Shown here: positions 17,570 to 26,126 of the stretch, piece after piece
Position numbering within the stretch: the first letter of the stretch is position 1
Layout of the letters: each line of letters opens with the position of its first letter
Source of the DNA: Sphingobium sp.
Lineage (GTDB): Bacteria; Pseudomonadota; Alphaproteobacteria; Sphingomonadales; Sphingomonadaceae
Length of the DNA: 64,000 bases
Reading direction: 5' to 3'
Assembly (NCBI GenBank): GCA_020446425.1
Contig: JAGRES010000022.1
Span: 1 to 64,000, forward strand
Position numbers and translations under genes: made by a program
Notes under the pieces: model-generated
Seen by the model: only the letters and a program-made list of their open reading frames with translations
Database searches by the model: none
Told to the model about the DNA's origin: nothing

Positions 17570-18484
17570 CTACTGCAACTCCAGCGTGTAGATTTCGTCA
17601 GGCTGCCACCCCAGGCCTAGCGCCATCCGAATGGCGACGACGAGAACGATGAACGAGAGGACGATACGCAGATATTCCGGCTGGACCTTGCGCGATATGC
17701 GCGTGCCGATTTGCGCCCCTGTAACGCTGCCGATCAGCAGCAGCATCGCAAGCACGAGATCGACCGCCTTGGTGGTCAGGCTGTGGACGAACGTCGTGGC
17801 CATCGTGACAAAAAGTATCTGGAACAGCGACGTGCCGACGACCACCTGCGTACCCATGCCCAGCAGGTACAGCATGGCGGGCACCATGATGAAGCCGCCG
17901 CCTACGCCCAGCAGCATCGTCAATATGCCGGTGACCATGCCCAGCAGTAAAGGCGCGAGTGGGGAGATATATAGGCCCGATTTATAGAAGCGCCAGCGTA
18001 ATGGCAGTGCCGCGACCAGCGGGTGATGCCTGCGCTTGCGTGCGGCAGGGCGCGCGCCGGTTTTCATCGCCACTAGCGATTGGACCGACTCCCAGGCCAT
18101 CAGCCCGCCTATTCCGCCGAGCATCAGCACATATAAGATGCCGATTACAGTGTCGATCTGGCCTATCGCCTGCAGAAGGCTGAACAGCCCGGCACCGATA
18201 ATCGCGCCGACCACACCTCCTGCCACCATGACCGCTCCCATGCGGATATCGACAGTATCACGCGACAAGTGGCTGATGACCCCCGACACGCTGGCGCCGG
18301 TGACCTGCGTGGCGGCGGACGCCGCGGCGACAGTAGGCGGTATGCCATAAAAGATCAGCAGCGGCGTGGTAAGAAAGCCGCCCCCAACGCCGAACATGCC
18401 AGACAGCAGGCCCACAACTCCACCCAGGCCGATGATGACCACTATATTGACCGGCAAGTTGGCTATGGGCAGGTAAAGATCCAT
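17570..18484 (-). CDS. Sulfite exporter TauE/SafE family permease
   Basis: A 304-residue integral membrane protein with about eight hydrophobic segments in two halves. Each half carries the family's glycine-rich repeat: LSGMFGVGGGFLTTPLL at about 24-40, and LTMLLGVGGGFIMVPAM in the second half. The family exports sulfite, sulfoacetate or related anions; the substrate here is unknown. It is the first gene of a two-gene operon with the TIGR02186 protein, with no gap between them. Confidence 0.9.
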   Translation of the reverse strand: MDLYLPIANLPVNIVVIIGLGGVVGLLSGMFGVGGGFLTTPLLIFYGIPPTVAAASAATQVTGASVSGVISHLSRDTVDIRMGAVMVAGGVVGAIIGAGLFSLLQAIGQIDTVIGILYVLMLGGIGGLMAWESVQSLVAMKTGARPAARKRRHHPLVAALPLRWRFYKSGLYISPLAPLLLGMVTGILTMLLGVGGGFIMVPAMLYLLGMGTQVVVGTSLFQILFVTMATTFVHSLTTKAVDLVLAMLLLIGSVTGAQIGTRISRKVQPEYLRIVLSFIVLVVAIRMALGLGWQPDEIYTLELQ

Positions 18485-18583
18485 GTCCCTGCCATGTATA
18501 CCAAAACGGCTTGGACGAAACCTGTATCATTGGAATTTTAGCCAATAAGGCTGCTTTTTTGAAATTCGAGGACTGTGAGCGGT

Positions 18584-19723
18584 TCAGAAGTCGCTGGCTA
18601 GTGTAATCGAGGGGCCGGAGCCGGGGCGGGCATTTCCGGCAATGCGCTGCCGCCATTCCACAACAAGCCGTGCTGGCGTATGTTTGAGGGGCAGTCGCCA
18701 TTGCGCCGAAGGGCCTATGTCGAGGCGCGAAACACCGGGTTGTGCGCCGCCGGACAGGCTGATGCCTGCCAGCAGGCGCTCCTTGCTGTCGAGCGGGAGG
18801 CCGAGCGCAAAACGACCGTCGATGAATGCGTCTTTCCGCGAAAATCCGACCAGCCCTGCCTGCGTATAGCCCTCGGCGATCACTTTGCCGCCGACAGGCA
18901 CCGGGTTCAGCCCGGTGGCACCGAACAGGGCGAAGGCGTTACGCGCGTCATGATCGAGCGCGATCCGCCGTTCAACCCCGATGAACAGCGGTACCGTTCC
19001 AGAAACCGGCTTTATGCCGAGCCCGACTGCGGCTTCGGGCATATGCGGACGCTCCAGCGCCGATGTCAGGCGGCCATATATGCTGACCGGCATGCCTTTG
19101 CGGATATCGGCGATTTTGCGGTCGATCCTGATGCCGGCCTGCGAACCGCCGAGCTGTCCCGCGCTGCCCAGCGAGCCGGAACTGCCCCGGTCGCGCCAGA
19201 ATATCCAGGCGGAGCCGGACCATTTTGTCCTTCGGTTTCGCGTCTCCGTGCCGGTTGGCGATATGCTGGCGACGGCTATGGGATGGCCGTCTGTCGCCCC
19301 AGCGGCGGGTATGACCGGATCAGCGGCTTGAGGCAGAGGTAAGGACCGGCCCAGTGCAGCATAATGAACGCCCCCGTCTTGGCGAATGGAGGCGGATAAT
19401 ATCGGGATATGATCGAGGCGATGAGCGGGCGCGGACTGGTCGACAGATATGATGGCGGCGCTGTAGCGTACCATGGTTTTGCCATGCCTATCCTTGCCTG
19501 TGGCGCGGCGCATACGGGGTGTAATATGGGGCGCGCCGGGGGATATCGCTGCCGTCAAAGCAGAGATGTCATGCGCATAGCCTTTGTGCAGGCCGATCAT
19601 CGAAATATCGGTGGCGATAGCGAGGCGTGCACCGACCCACAGCATCATGACGATGCCGAGAAACCGGAAGGGGCGGCCCTGTTGACGACCAGAGAGGCTA
19701 CTATGCACGGGCGGGAGCTGCAT
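18584..19723 (-). CDS. NfrA-like outer-membrane protein, partner of glycosyltransferase
   Basis: A 379-residue protein with a hydrophobic stretch near the N-terminus (about 21-38), a variable middle, and a C-terminal half that looks like beta-barrel strands. LGGSQAGIRIDRKI, SIYGRLTSAL, VPLFIGVERRIAL, AYTQ-type strands and a terminal aromatic (ASDF) fit the C-terminal region seen beside NfrB-type glycosyltransferases. Pairing with the preceding gene (1 bp gap) is the main support. It is shorter than E. coli NfrA and lacks its long TPR part. Role: surface polysaccharide export or anchoring (inference). Confidence 0.6.
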   Translation of the reverse strand: MQLPPVHSSLSGRQQGRPFRFLGIVMMLWVGARLAIATDISMIGLHKGYAHDISALTAAISPGAPHITPRMRRATGKDRHGKTMVRYSAAIISVDQSAPAHRLDHIPILSASIRQDGGVHYAALGRSLPLPQAADPVIPAAGATDGHPIAVASISPTGTETRNRRTKWSGSAWIFWRDRGSSGSLGSAGQLGGSQAGIRIDRKIADIRKGMPVSIYGRLTSALERPHMPEAAVGLGIKPVSGTVPLFIGVERRIALDHDARNAFALFGATGLNPVPVGGKVIAEGYTQAGLVGFSRKDAFIDGRFALGLPLDSKERLLAGISLSGGAQPGVSRLDIGPSAQWRLPLKHTPARLVVEWRQRIAGNARPGSGPSITLASDF

Positions 19724-19724
19724 A

Positions 19725-21122
19725 TTATGGTTGCTCCGGCGCGAGGCCGGGGAAGCGATGGCTGGTCTTGTCCCAGACCACTGGGCCGCCGCGCAGCTGC
19801 TTCCAATATTCGCCCATCGCCCGGCGCGCGGCCAGCATTGCTATGATGTTGGCGATCAGGGTGCGCGGAATGGCGAGCAGGCCCTGTTTCCAGCCATAGG
19901 CGCGCGCGGAAAAGGCGAAACGGAAGCTCAGCCGCCAGAACATCAGCACAGATGTGCACAGCAGCGCGGCATGCATTACCGGTGAATAATCGGGGATGCT
20001 GGCACGGCCAAACAGGGAGGCAGCAAGCAGGATGCCATAGCTGATGACCGACATATAGGCTGCAAAAAGGACCAGCGCGGACAGGCTGCCCCGGCGGTCA
20101 TGCAGGCGCATCCAGCGCTCCTGCCATGATCCGCTCCAGCCCATACGGTCCCATCCGGCGAGCGATATACCGACGAACCAGCGCGCCTTTTGCTTCACCG
20201 CGTCTTTCAGTGTGTCGGGGAAATGCTCCTGCGTGCAGATCAGCCCGCCCTGGGCATCGTTCATGACGACAAAGGCCGTGCGCCCTTCCAGTTCCGCGAT
20301 GCGCAGGCCGATTTCATAATCCTCGGTGAGTGAGGCGGAATCGAAGGGCTCTCCGTGCCTCAATGCCGCGATTTTCGCCATCATGCCGCGTTTGATGGCG
20401 CATCCGACCCCAGCAGACGGGACGGCGGCGCCAATGGCTTCGCGCATCACCAAATGCTTGCCGTGAGATTCGGCGAACTCATCGGCATAATGCCCGGCCA
20501 CCCACTGCGACTGTTGCGAAAGCAGGGGGCGCACGGGGATCTGAACCATGTCGAAACGGTCGATCATCATATCGAACAGCCGGATTTCATCTGCATGGAC
20601 GACATCTTCCGCGTCATGCAGGACGATGGCCTTGAAGCGCATTCCCCGCGCCTTTTCGGCACGCGTCATTGCGGCCCATATATGATTGAGGCAATCGGCC
20701 TTGGTGGTGGGGCCGTCATGAGGAGCGATGACCATGGTCACGCGTGCATCGCTTGCCGCGATATCGGCGATGGTGGTTATACTGTTCGGATCGTTGGGAT
20801 AAACGCCGACAAATATGTGGAAACCGCCCGCGCGCCAGCTGTTCAGGCTGTTGCGCAACATAGCGCCAATGACGTTCGCCTCATTCCATGCCGGTATGAA
20901 TATAGCCATTTCACCGGGCCATGCCGATTGCGGCAGGGTTGCTCCGGTCATCCTCCTATATATAGAATATATAAAAAGACGGCGGTTTATTTTTCGGATC
21001 AAATATAGGATATCTATGATAAAGTCATCAATTCCGCCTATTATGAAACCGAATACTGCAAAAATTATAATTTCATTATGTAGGAATGATATTGACTGAA
21101 TGGTTGTATCCAATATTTCCAT
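19725..21122 (-). CDS. NfrB-like membrane glycosyltransferase (GT2)
   Basis: A 465-residue membrane glycosyltransferase. After an N-terminal membrane segment (about 14-35), the GT2 domain has IFIPAWNEANVIGAML, the DXD-like LHDAEDVVHADE and the acceptor/processivity motifs TEDYEIGLRI and KQKARWFVGI (QxxRW-like). At least three membrane segments follow in the C-terminal third. This fits the NfrB/bcsA-like group. The open frame continues upstream to 21404, but that part overlaps the divergent nhaA start, so ATG at 21122 is chosen. The 5' end and upstream DNA (about 20950-21200) are visibly AT-rich. Confidence 0.8.
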   Translation of the reverse strand: MEILDTTIQSISFLHNEIIIFAVFGFIIGGIDDFIIDILYLIRKINRRLFIYSIYRRMTGATLPQSAWPGEMAIFIPAWNEANVIGAMLRNSLNSWRAGGFHIFVGVYPNDPNSITTIADIAASDARVTMVIAPHDGPTTKADCLNHIWAAMTRAEKARGMRFKAIVLHDAEDVVHADEIRLFDMMIDRFDMVQIPVRPLLSQQSQWVAGHYADEFAESHGKHLVMREAIGAAVPSAGVGCAIKRGMMAKIAALRHGEPFDSASLTEDYEIGLRIAELEGRTAFVVMNDAQGGLICTQEHFPDTLKDAVKQKARWFVGISLAGWDRMGWSGSWQERWMRLHDRRGSLSALVLFAAYMSVISYGILLAASLFGRASIPDYSPVMHAALLCTSVLMFWRLSFRFAFSARAYGWKQGLLAIPRTLIANIIAMLAARRAMGEYWKQLRGGPVVWDKTSHRFPGLAPEQP

Positions 21123-21294
21123 GCAAATGCCCCGTTCATGGAAAATGAAATAATTACTTTCCGATTCGGCTATTATAATATTAATTTTCCTTTTTTGACT
21201 CCAGAGTATTTGACGCCTTAGCATTTGACCTGGGCGTCGTGAGCTTTTACCTGACGAGAAACCCGGCTGTTCGTCTCCGATTGGGAAGCTTGCT

Positions 21295-22557
21295 TTGATA
21301 GATAAACTGAACCCGCCTTCCGCGCTTCGCTCCTTTCTCGCAAGCGAGGCCGCGGGCGGTATATTGCTCATGGTCGCGGCGGCCTGCGCGATGATCATCG
21401 CCAATGCCAGCCCGGAATCCGCTGAGCTGTATCATCATTTCGTTCATGCGGAGACGGGCCCAACGCTCAGCCCGAAGCTGGGGCCGATGACGGTGCACCT
21501 GTGGATCAACGATGGCCTGATGGCGATTTTCTTCCTGCTCGTCGGGCTGGAAATCAAACGTGAATTCGTGGACGGGCGGCTGTCGACATGGAAACGGCGG
21601 GGATTGCCCGTCGCGGCTGCAGTGGCGGGAATGGCCTTGCCCGCGCTGGTCTATCTGCTGGTCATCAATGGCGACAAATCACTGACTCACGGCTGGGCCA
21701 TTCCGGCGGCGACGGACATTGCCTTTGCGCTCGGCGTCATGGCCCTGCTGGGCAAGCGTGCACCGACATCGCTCAAATTGCTTCTGACCACCATTGCCAT
21801 CGTTGACGATATCGGCGCGGTCGCGATCATTGCATTTGTATATACGACGGGCCTTAATGGCGCTGCGCTGGCGGCAGCCGCGATAATCTTCGCGGGCATG
21901 TTCACGCTCAACAAGCTGCATGTGAAATCGCTGCCGGTCTATCTGCTGCTGTTCGGCGCGCTATGGTATGCCGTGCTGCTTTCAGGCGTGCATGCGACAA
22001 TTGCCGGCGTTCTGGCCGCTATGGCGATCCCGATCCGCAAAACACCCGGCGCGCCCGACGCCATCGACAGCCCGCTGCACAAGCTGGAAAACGGCCTGCA
22101 TTCCTGGAGCGCCTACATCATCGTGCCGCTGTTCGGTTTTGCCAATGCCGGTGTCGAGCTGTCCGGTCTGGGGCTGAACGAACTGCTGTCGCCCCTGCCG
22201 CTGGGCGTCGCAGCCGGTCTGTTTATCGGCAAGCAGCTCGGCATATTGTCAAGCATCTGGCTGTGCGTGAAAACGGGTTTCGCCACGATGCCGCGCGGCG
22301 CGACCTGGGTGCAGGTGTACGGCATGGCCTTGTTGTGCGGCATCGGTTTCACGATGAGCCTGTTCATCGGCGCGCTCGCCTTCCCGGGGCAGGCGCTGCT
22401 GATCGAAGAAGCCAAGATCGGCATCCTGTCAGGCTCACTGATATCGGCGCTGGTCGGTTTCGCGGTGCTCCGCTTTGCGCCTCTGCATCATGATCATGAC
22501 AAGGTAGAGGCTGAGGAAGAGGCGGAAATCGCTGCCGATGGGCACGTCGCCAGCTAA
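21295..22557 (+). CDS. nhaA: Na+/H+ antiporter NhaA
   Basis: A 420-residue antiporter that exchanges internal Na+ for external H+ for pH and salt tolerance. About twelve membrane segments are visible. The key acidic residues lie in GWAIPAATDIAFALG and IAIVDDIGAVAII, the paired aspartates that bind the ion. The N-terminal LNPPSALRSFLASEAAGGILLM is family-typical. The start appears to be TTG at 21295, with GGGAAG 6 bp upstream; no ATG is suitably placed. The C-terminal tail is His/Asp/Glu-rich. Confidence 0.95.
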   Translation: MIDKLNPPSALRSFLASEAAGGILLMVAAACAMIIANASPESAELYHHFVHAETGPTLSPKLGPMTVHLWINDGLMAIFFLLVGLEIKREFVDGRLSTWKRRGLPVAAAVAGMALPALVYLLVINGDKSLTHGWAIPAATDIAFALGVMALLGKRAPTSLKLLLTTIAIVDDIGAVAIIAFVYTTGLNGAALAAAAIIFAGMFTLNKLHVKSLPVYLLLFGALWYAVLLSGVHATIAGVLAAMAIPIRKTPGAPDAIDSPLHKLENGLHSWSAYIIVPLFGFANAGVELSGLGLNELLSPLPLGVAAGLFIGKQLGILSSIWLCVKTGFATMPRGATWVQVYGMALLCGIGFTMSLFIGALAFPGQALLIEEAKIGILSGSLISALVGFAVLRFAPLHHDHDKVEAEEEAEIAADGHVAS

Positions 22558-22584
22558 GCTCTCTACACTTCGGGCTCAATCCAA

Positions 22585-22620
22585 GAAAAAAGCCCCGGTC
22601 TCCATGTGGAGGCCGGGGCT
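22585..22620 (-). terminator. Rho-independent terminator after etfA
   Basis: AGCCCCGG-T-CTCC and GGAG-G-CCGGGGCT form a long GC-rich hairpin with an ATGT loop. On the minus strand it is followed by six T's. It ends the etfBA unit and also lies 28 bp after nhaA, where it may work in reverse with a poor T tail. Confidence 0.88.
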
Positions 22621-22645
22621 ATCTGTTATCGAATGAGGATATAAC

Positions 22646-23575
22646 TCACAGTTTTTCCATAAGTTCCGGGATGACTTTATAGAGGTCACCTACGAGTCCG
22701 ATGTCAGCGACCTGGAAGATGGGAGCGTCCTCATCCTTGTTGATGGCGACGATGGTCTTGCTGTCCTTCATGCCGGCGAGATGCTGGATCGCGCCGGAGA
22801 TGCCGATGGCGACATAGACTTCGGGCGCCACGATCTTGCCGGTCTGGCCGACCTGATAGTCGTTGGGCACATAGCCCGCATCGACCGCCGCGCGGGATGC
22901 GCCCACCGCCGCGCCCAGCTTGTCGGCGAGCGGGAAGATCGTGCTCTCGAACGTCTCGCTGTCCTTCAATGCGCGGCCGCCAGAGACGATGATCTTCGCG
23001 CTGGTAAGCTCGGGACGCTCGCTCTTGGCGATCTCTGCGCCCACGAAGCTGGAAAGACCCTTGTCACCGGTCGAGGAGACGGCCTCAACCGTGCCGCTGC
23101 CGCTTGCCGGGTCGGCCTTCTCGAACGCGGTACCGCGCACCGTAAGGACGAGCTTGGCGTCCGATGACTTGACCGTCGCAATCGCGTTGCCCGCATAGAT
23201 CGGACGGGTGAAGGTGTCAGCGCTCTCAACCGAGAGGATGTCGCTGATCTGCATCACGTCGAGCAATGCTGCGACGCGCGGCGCGATATTCTTGCCGGTG
23301 GTGGTCGCGGGCGCGACGAACGCATCATGGCTCGACATCAGCTCGGCGATCAGCGGCGCGACATTCTCGGCCAGGCCATGATCGAACGCCGCGTCATCAG
23401 CAACATGTACCTTGCCCACGCCCGCGATCTTCGATGCCGCGTCGGCAACGCCGCCAACGCCAGAGCCTGCAACGAGGAGATGCACCTCACCCAGCTTCGA
23501 TGCAGCGGTAACAGCCGACAGGGTGGCGTCCTTCAGTGCGCCGCCTTCATGTTCTACCCAGACAAGCGTCTTCAT
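22646..23575 (-). CDS. etfA: Electron transfer flavoprotein alpha subunit
   Basis: FAD-binding large subunit of ETF, which passes electrons from acyl-CoA and other dehydrogenases to ETF:ubiquinone oxidoreductase. The 309-residue product has the N-terminal ETF domain and the C-terminal FAD domain with [48 protein letters not shown] and [11 protein letters not shown]. It overlaps etfB by 4 bp and is the last gene before the terminator. Confidence 0.97.
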   Translation of the reverse strand: MKTLVWVEHEGGALKDATLSAVTAASKLGEVHLLVAGSGVGGVADAASKIAGVGKVHVADDAAFDHGLAENVAPLIAELMSSHDAFVAPATTTGKNIAPRVAALLDVMQISDILSVESADTFTRPIYAGNAIATVKSSDAKLVLTVRGTAFEKADPASGSGTVEAVSSTGDKGLSSFVGAEIAKSERPELTSAKIIVSGGRALKDSETFESTIFPLADKLGAAVGASRAAVDAGYVPNDYQVGQTGKIVAPEVYVAIGISGAIQHLAGMKDSKTIVAINKDEDAPIFQVADIGLVGDLYKVIPELMEKL

Positions 23576-24321
23576 GCTGCTACTCCCAATGCCTTGAGTT
23601 TGGCGACCAGTTCATCGACATCGGCAACCTTCACGCCCGCCTGGCGTACCGGCGGCTCGGATACCGTCACCGTGGTAAGGCGCGGGGTAATGTCGACGCC
23701 ATACTCCTCCGGCTTCTTCTGCGCGAGCGGCTTGGACTTCGCCTTCATGATGTTGGGAAGCGATGCATAGCGCGGCTCATTAAGGCGCAGGTCGGTCGTC
23801 ACGATGGCGGGCAGCTTCAGCTTCACCGTCTCCAGGCCGCCATCAACCTCACGCGTCACATTCACGCTGTCACCCTCAACCTCGACCTTGCTCGCAAACG
23901 TACCCTGCGCCCAGCCCAGCAGCGCGGCCAGCATCTGGCCCGTCTGGTTGCTGTCGTCGTCAATCGCCTGCTTGCCCAGGATCACCATGCCGGGCATCTC
24001 TTCTTCGGCCACTTTCGCCAACAGCTTCGCAACCGCAAGCGGTTCGACCTCGGCGTCCGTCTCGATCAGGATCGCGCGATCCGCTCCCATCGCCAGCGCC
24101 GTGCGCAGCGTCTCCTGCGCCTTCGCCGGACCAATCGACACCGCCACAATCTCAGACGCCGCGCCCGCTTCCTTCAGACGGATCGCCTCCTCTACCGCAA
24201 TCTCGTCAAACGGGTTCATCGACATCTTCACGTTCGCCAGATCAACACCCGTCCCATCCGCCTTCACACGCGGCTTCACATTATAATCTATCACCCGCTT
24301 AACAGGTACTAACAGTTTCAT
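23572..24321 (-). CDS. etfB: Electron transfer flavoprotein beta subunit
   Basis: AMP-binding small subunit of ETF. The 249-residue product begins [18 protein letters not shown]. It contains [16 protein letters not shown], the dinucleotide-loop region [11 protein letters not shown] and the family signature [27 protein letters not shown] (about residues 169-195). The ribosome binding site GGAG precedes ATG 24321 by 9 bp. It forms a two-gene operon with etfA, separated from sucC upstream by a strong hairpin. Confidence 0.97.
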   Translation of the reverse strand: MKLLVPVKRVIDYNVKPRVKADGTGVDLANVKMSMNPFDEIAVEEAIRLKEAGAASEIVAVSIGPAKAQETLRTALAMGADRAILIETDAEVEPLAVAKLLAKVAEEEMPGMVILGKQAIDDDSNQTGQMLAALLGWAQGTFASKVEVEGDSVNVTREVDGGLETVKLKLPAIVTTDLRLNEPRYASLPNIMKAKSKPLAQKKPEEYGVDITPRLTTVTVSEPPVRQAGVKVADVDELVAKLKALGVAA

Positions 24322-24385
24322 GTCCCTATCTCCGGTTCCAAATTACCCTGGGGAGTTGGCGCGCTACATGCGCGTTTTGAAGCAA

Positions 24386-24418
24386 GATCGCAAGGGCAGC
24401 ACTGCTACCCTTGCGATC
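24386..24418 (-). terminator. Strong hairpin between sucC and etfB, possible terminator
   Basis: GATCGCAAGGG (24386-24396) pairs perfectly with CCCTTGCGATC (24408-24418), and the inner AGC/GCT extends the stem. It lies 30 bp after the sucC stop. The minus-strand tail is only moderately T-rich, so it may be a weak terminator or an mRNA-stabilising stem that lets sucC and etfBA be expressed at different levels. Confidence 0.55.
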
Positions 24419-24447
24419 CGTAACGTCAAATGCGAGCGCAAGCCGAA

Positions 24448-25647
24448 TCAGGAAACGGCTTTCACCTGCGCAACGATCTTCTGCGCGGCGTCGCCCAGAT
24501 CGTCAGCTGACACAATTGGCAGGCCTGAGGCAGCCAATATGTCCTTGCCCTGCTGCACATTGGTGCCTTCCAGGCGCACGACCAGCGGAACCGACAGGTT
24601 CACTTCCTTGGCGGCTGCGACGATGCCATCGGCAATGATGTCGCAACGCATGATGCCGCCGAAGATGTTGACGAGGATGCCTTTGACGGCAGGGTCGCTG
24701 AGGATGATCTTGAACGCCGCCGTCACCTTCTCCTTGGTGGCGCCGCCGCCGACGTCGAGGAAGTTGGCGGGGAACATGCCGTTCAATTTGATGATATCCA
24801 TCGTCGCCATGGCGAGGCCCGCGCCGTTCACCATGCAGCCGATGTCGCCATCCAGCTTGATATAGGCGAGGTCATATTTCGAGGCTTCGAGCTCGGCGGG
24901 GTCTTCCTCCGTCTCGTCGCGCAGTTCCATCAGGTCCGGGTGACGGAACAGCGCATTGCCGTCGAAACCGACCTTGGCGTCGAGCACCAGCAGATTGCCC
25001 TGCTCGGTGACGGCCAGCGGATTGATCTCGATCTGGCTGGCGTCGGTGCCGAGAAATGCATCATACAGCGACTTGGCGACCTTGGAGGCCTGCTTGGCAA
25101 GATCGCCCTTGAGCTCAAGAGCTGCCGCGACGCTGCGGCCATGATGCGGCATGAAGCCGGTGGCCGGATCGACCGCGAAAGTGTGAATTTTCTCAGGCGT
25201 GGAATGTGCGACTTCTTCAATGTCCATGCCGCCTTCGGTCGAGACGACGAACGCGACGCGACCGGTTGCGCGGTCGACGAGAAGCGCGAGGTAGAATTCC
25301 TTGGCGATGTCGGCGCCGTCGGTCACATACAGGCGATTGACCTGCTTGCCTGCGGGTCCGGTCTGCACGGTGACGAGCGTGTTGCCGAGCATGTCGGTCG
25401 CGGCTGCCTTGACCTCGTCCAGCGTCTTGGCGAGGCGAACGCCGCCCTTTGCATCGGGGCCCAGTTCCTTGAACTTGCCCTTGCCGCGGCCACCCGCATG
25501 GATCTGGGCCTTTACGACATAGAGCGGTCCGGGCAGCTTGCCAGCGGCGGCAACGGCTTCGTCGACGGTGAAGGCTGCGTGACCAGCGGCAATCGGCGCG
25601 CCAAATTTCGCCAGCAGTTCCTTGGCCTGATATTCATGAATGTTCAT
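24448..25647 (-). CDS. sucC: Succinyl-CoA ligase (ADP-forming) beta subunit
   Basis: TCA-cycle enzyme interconverting succinyl-CoA and succinate with ATP formation. The 399-residue product starts [16 protein letters not shown], and has the ATP-grasp segments [17 protein letters not shown] (about 46-62) and IEINPLAV. The CoA-ligase domain shows [12 protein letters not shown] and [15 protein letters not shown] frame extends four codons upstream, but the family start is ATG 25647. The alpha subunit gene sucD is not in the window, so the subunits are not encoded side by side here. Confidence 0.97.
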   Translation of the reverse strand: MNIHEYQAKELLAKFGAPIAAGHAAFTVDEAVAAAGKLPGPLYVVKAQIHAGGRGKGKFKELGPDAKGGVRLAKTLDEVKAAATDMLGNTLVTVQTGPAGKQVNRLYVTDGADIAKEFYLALLVDRATGRVAFVVSTEGGMDIEEVAHSTPEKIHTFAVDPATGFMPHHGRSVAAALELKGDLAKQASKVAKSLYDAFLGTDASQIEINPLAVTEQGNLLVLDAKVGFDGNALFRHPDLMELRDETEEDPAELEASKYDLAYIKLDGDIGCMVNGAGLAMATMDIIKLNGMFPANFLDVGGGATKEKVTAAFKIILSDPAVKGILVNIFGGIMRCDIIADGIVAAAKEVNLSVPLVVRLEGTNVQQGKDILAASGLPIVSADDLGDAAQKIVAQVKAVS

Positions 25648-25744
25648 CAATCGCTCCAATTAAAAGGAATTCCGCCCATGCGGGCTTTCTCAGCCGCATA
25701 AGCACACTGGCGGTTTCAAGAAAAGGACGACTTCGCAAAATGAC

Positions 25745-25761
25745 TTTGCAAAGTTGCAAAA
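25745..25761 (-). promoter_or_regulatory. TTTGCAAA-type tandem site upstream of sucC (candidate ScfR/RamB-like operator)
   Basis: The + strand carries TTTGCAAA-G-TTGCAAAA, preceded by a third partial copy CGCAAAA at 25734. It is about 100 bp upstream of the sucC ATG. Repeats of TTTGCAAA are the kind of site I recall for short-chain acyl-CoA regulators of the ScfR/RamB family. Binding is inferred from the pattern only. Confidence 0.35.
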
Positions 25762-25796
25762 TTGGAGAGCGTTGTTGGCAGGGGCCGGATATGAAA

Positions 25797-25975
25797 ACAC
25801 CCGGATCGGCCCATAGCTCGATCCGGGTGTACACATCAAATGTGTCTTCCCTTTGGTTCTGCCTCCCCTCCGCGCCCCTTTTTTATACGCGGTAAGGGCG
25901 CAGGATCCCTGAACCATGGCCTTGTTCTGTTTGTGCCTATGTTTCGCAGCCATAGCTAGGTGGAGGGCCGCTTCC
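25797..25975 (-). ncRNA. Candidate small RNA in the sucC-lolC gap
   Basis: The 479-bp gap between sucC and lolC holds no convincing gene. On the minus strand a perfect 12-bp hairpin (arms 25797-25808 and 25819-25830, 10-nt loop) is followed by TTTT, a good intrinsic terminator with no gene before it. Upstream on that strand are ACACATTTGATGTGT (another small stem) and a purine-rich GGGGCGCGGAGGGGAGG tract. This arrangement suggests a short transcript starting somewhere near 25975; the 5' end is a guess. An 87-codon minus frame runs through the hairpin and looks non-coding. Confidence 0.3.
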
Positions 25976-26126
25976 TGTCATCATTCAATTTCGGTTAATG
26001 AGTCTTTTGTGACGACTATGTGGCATATGCGCAACAGGCCCCTATGAGGGGAATAGCCCAGAGCTTGCCAGATATATGGTCCTTACCCTAGAGCATAGCC
26101 CACCCCATGCGACGGAACACCCATTC

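Noticed and set aside
21123..21404. Upstream extension of the NfrB-like frame to 559 residues
   Set aside because: It overlaps the divergent nhaA start; the extra residues show no family features and lie in AT-rich intergenic DNA.
25690..25953. An 87-codon minus-strand open frame
   Set aside because: It runs through the intrinsic terminator hairpin and shows no domain or signal peptide; I treat the region as possible small-RNA DNA.
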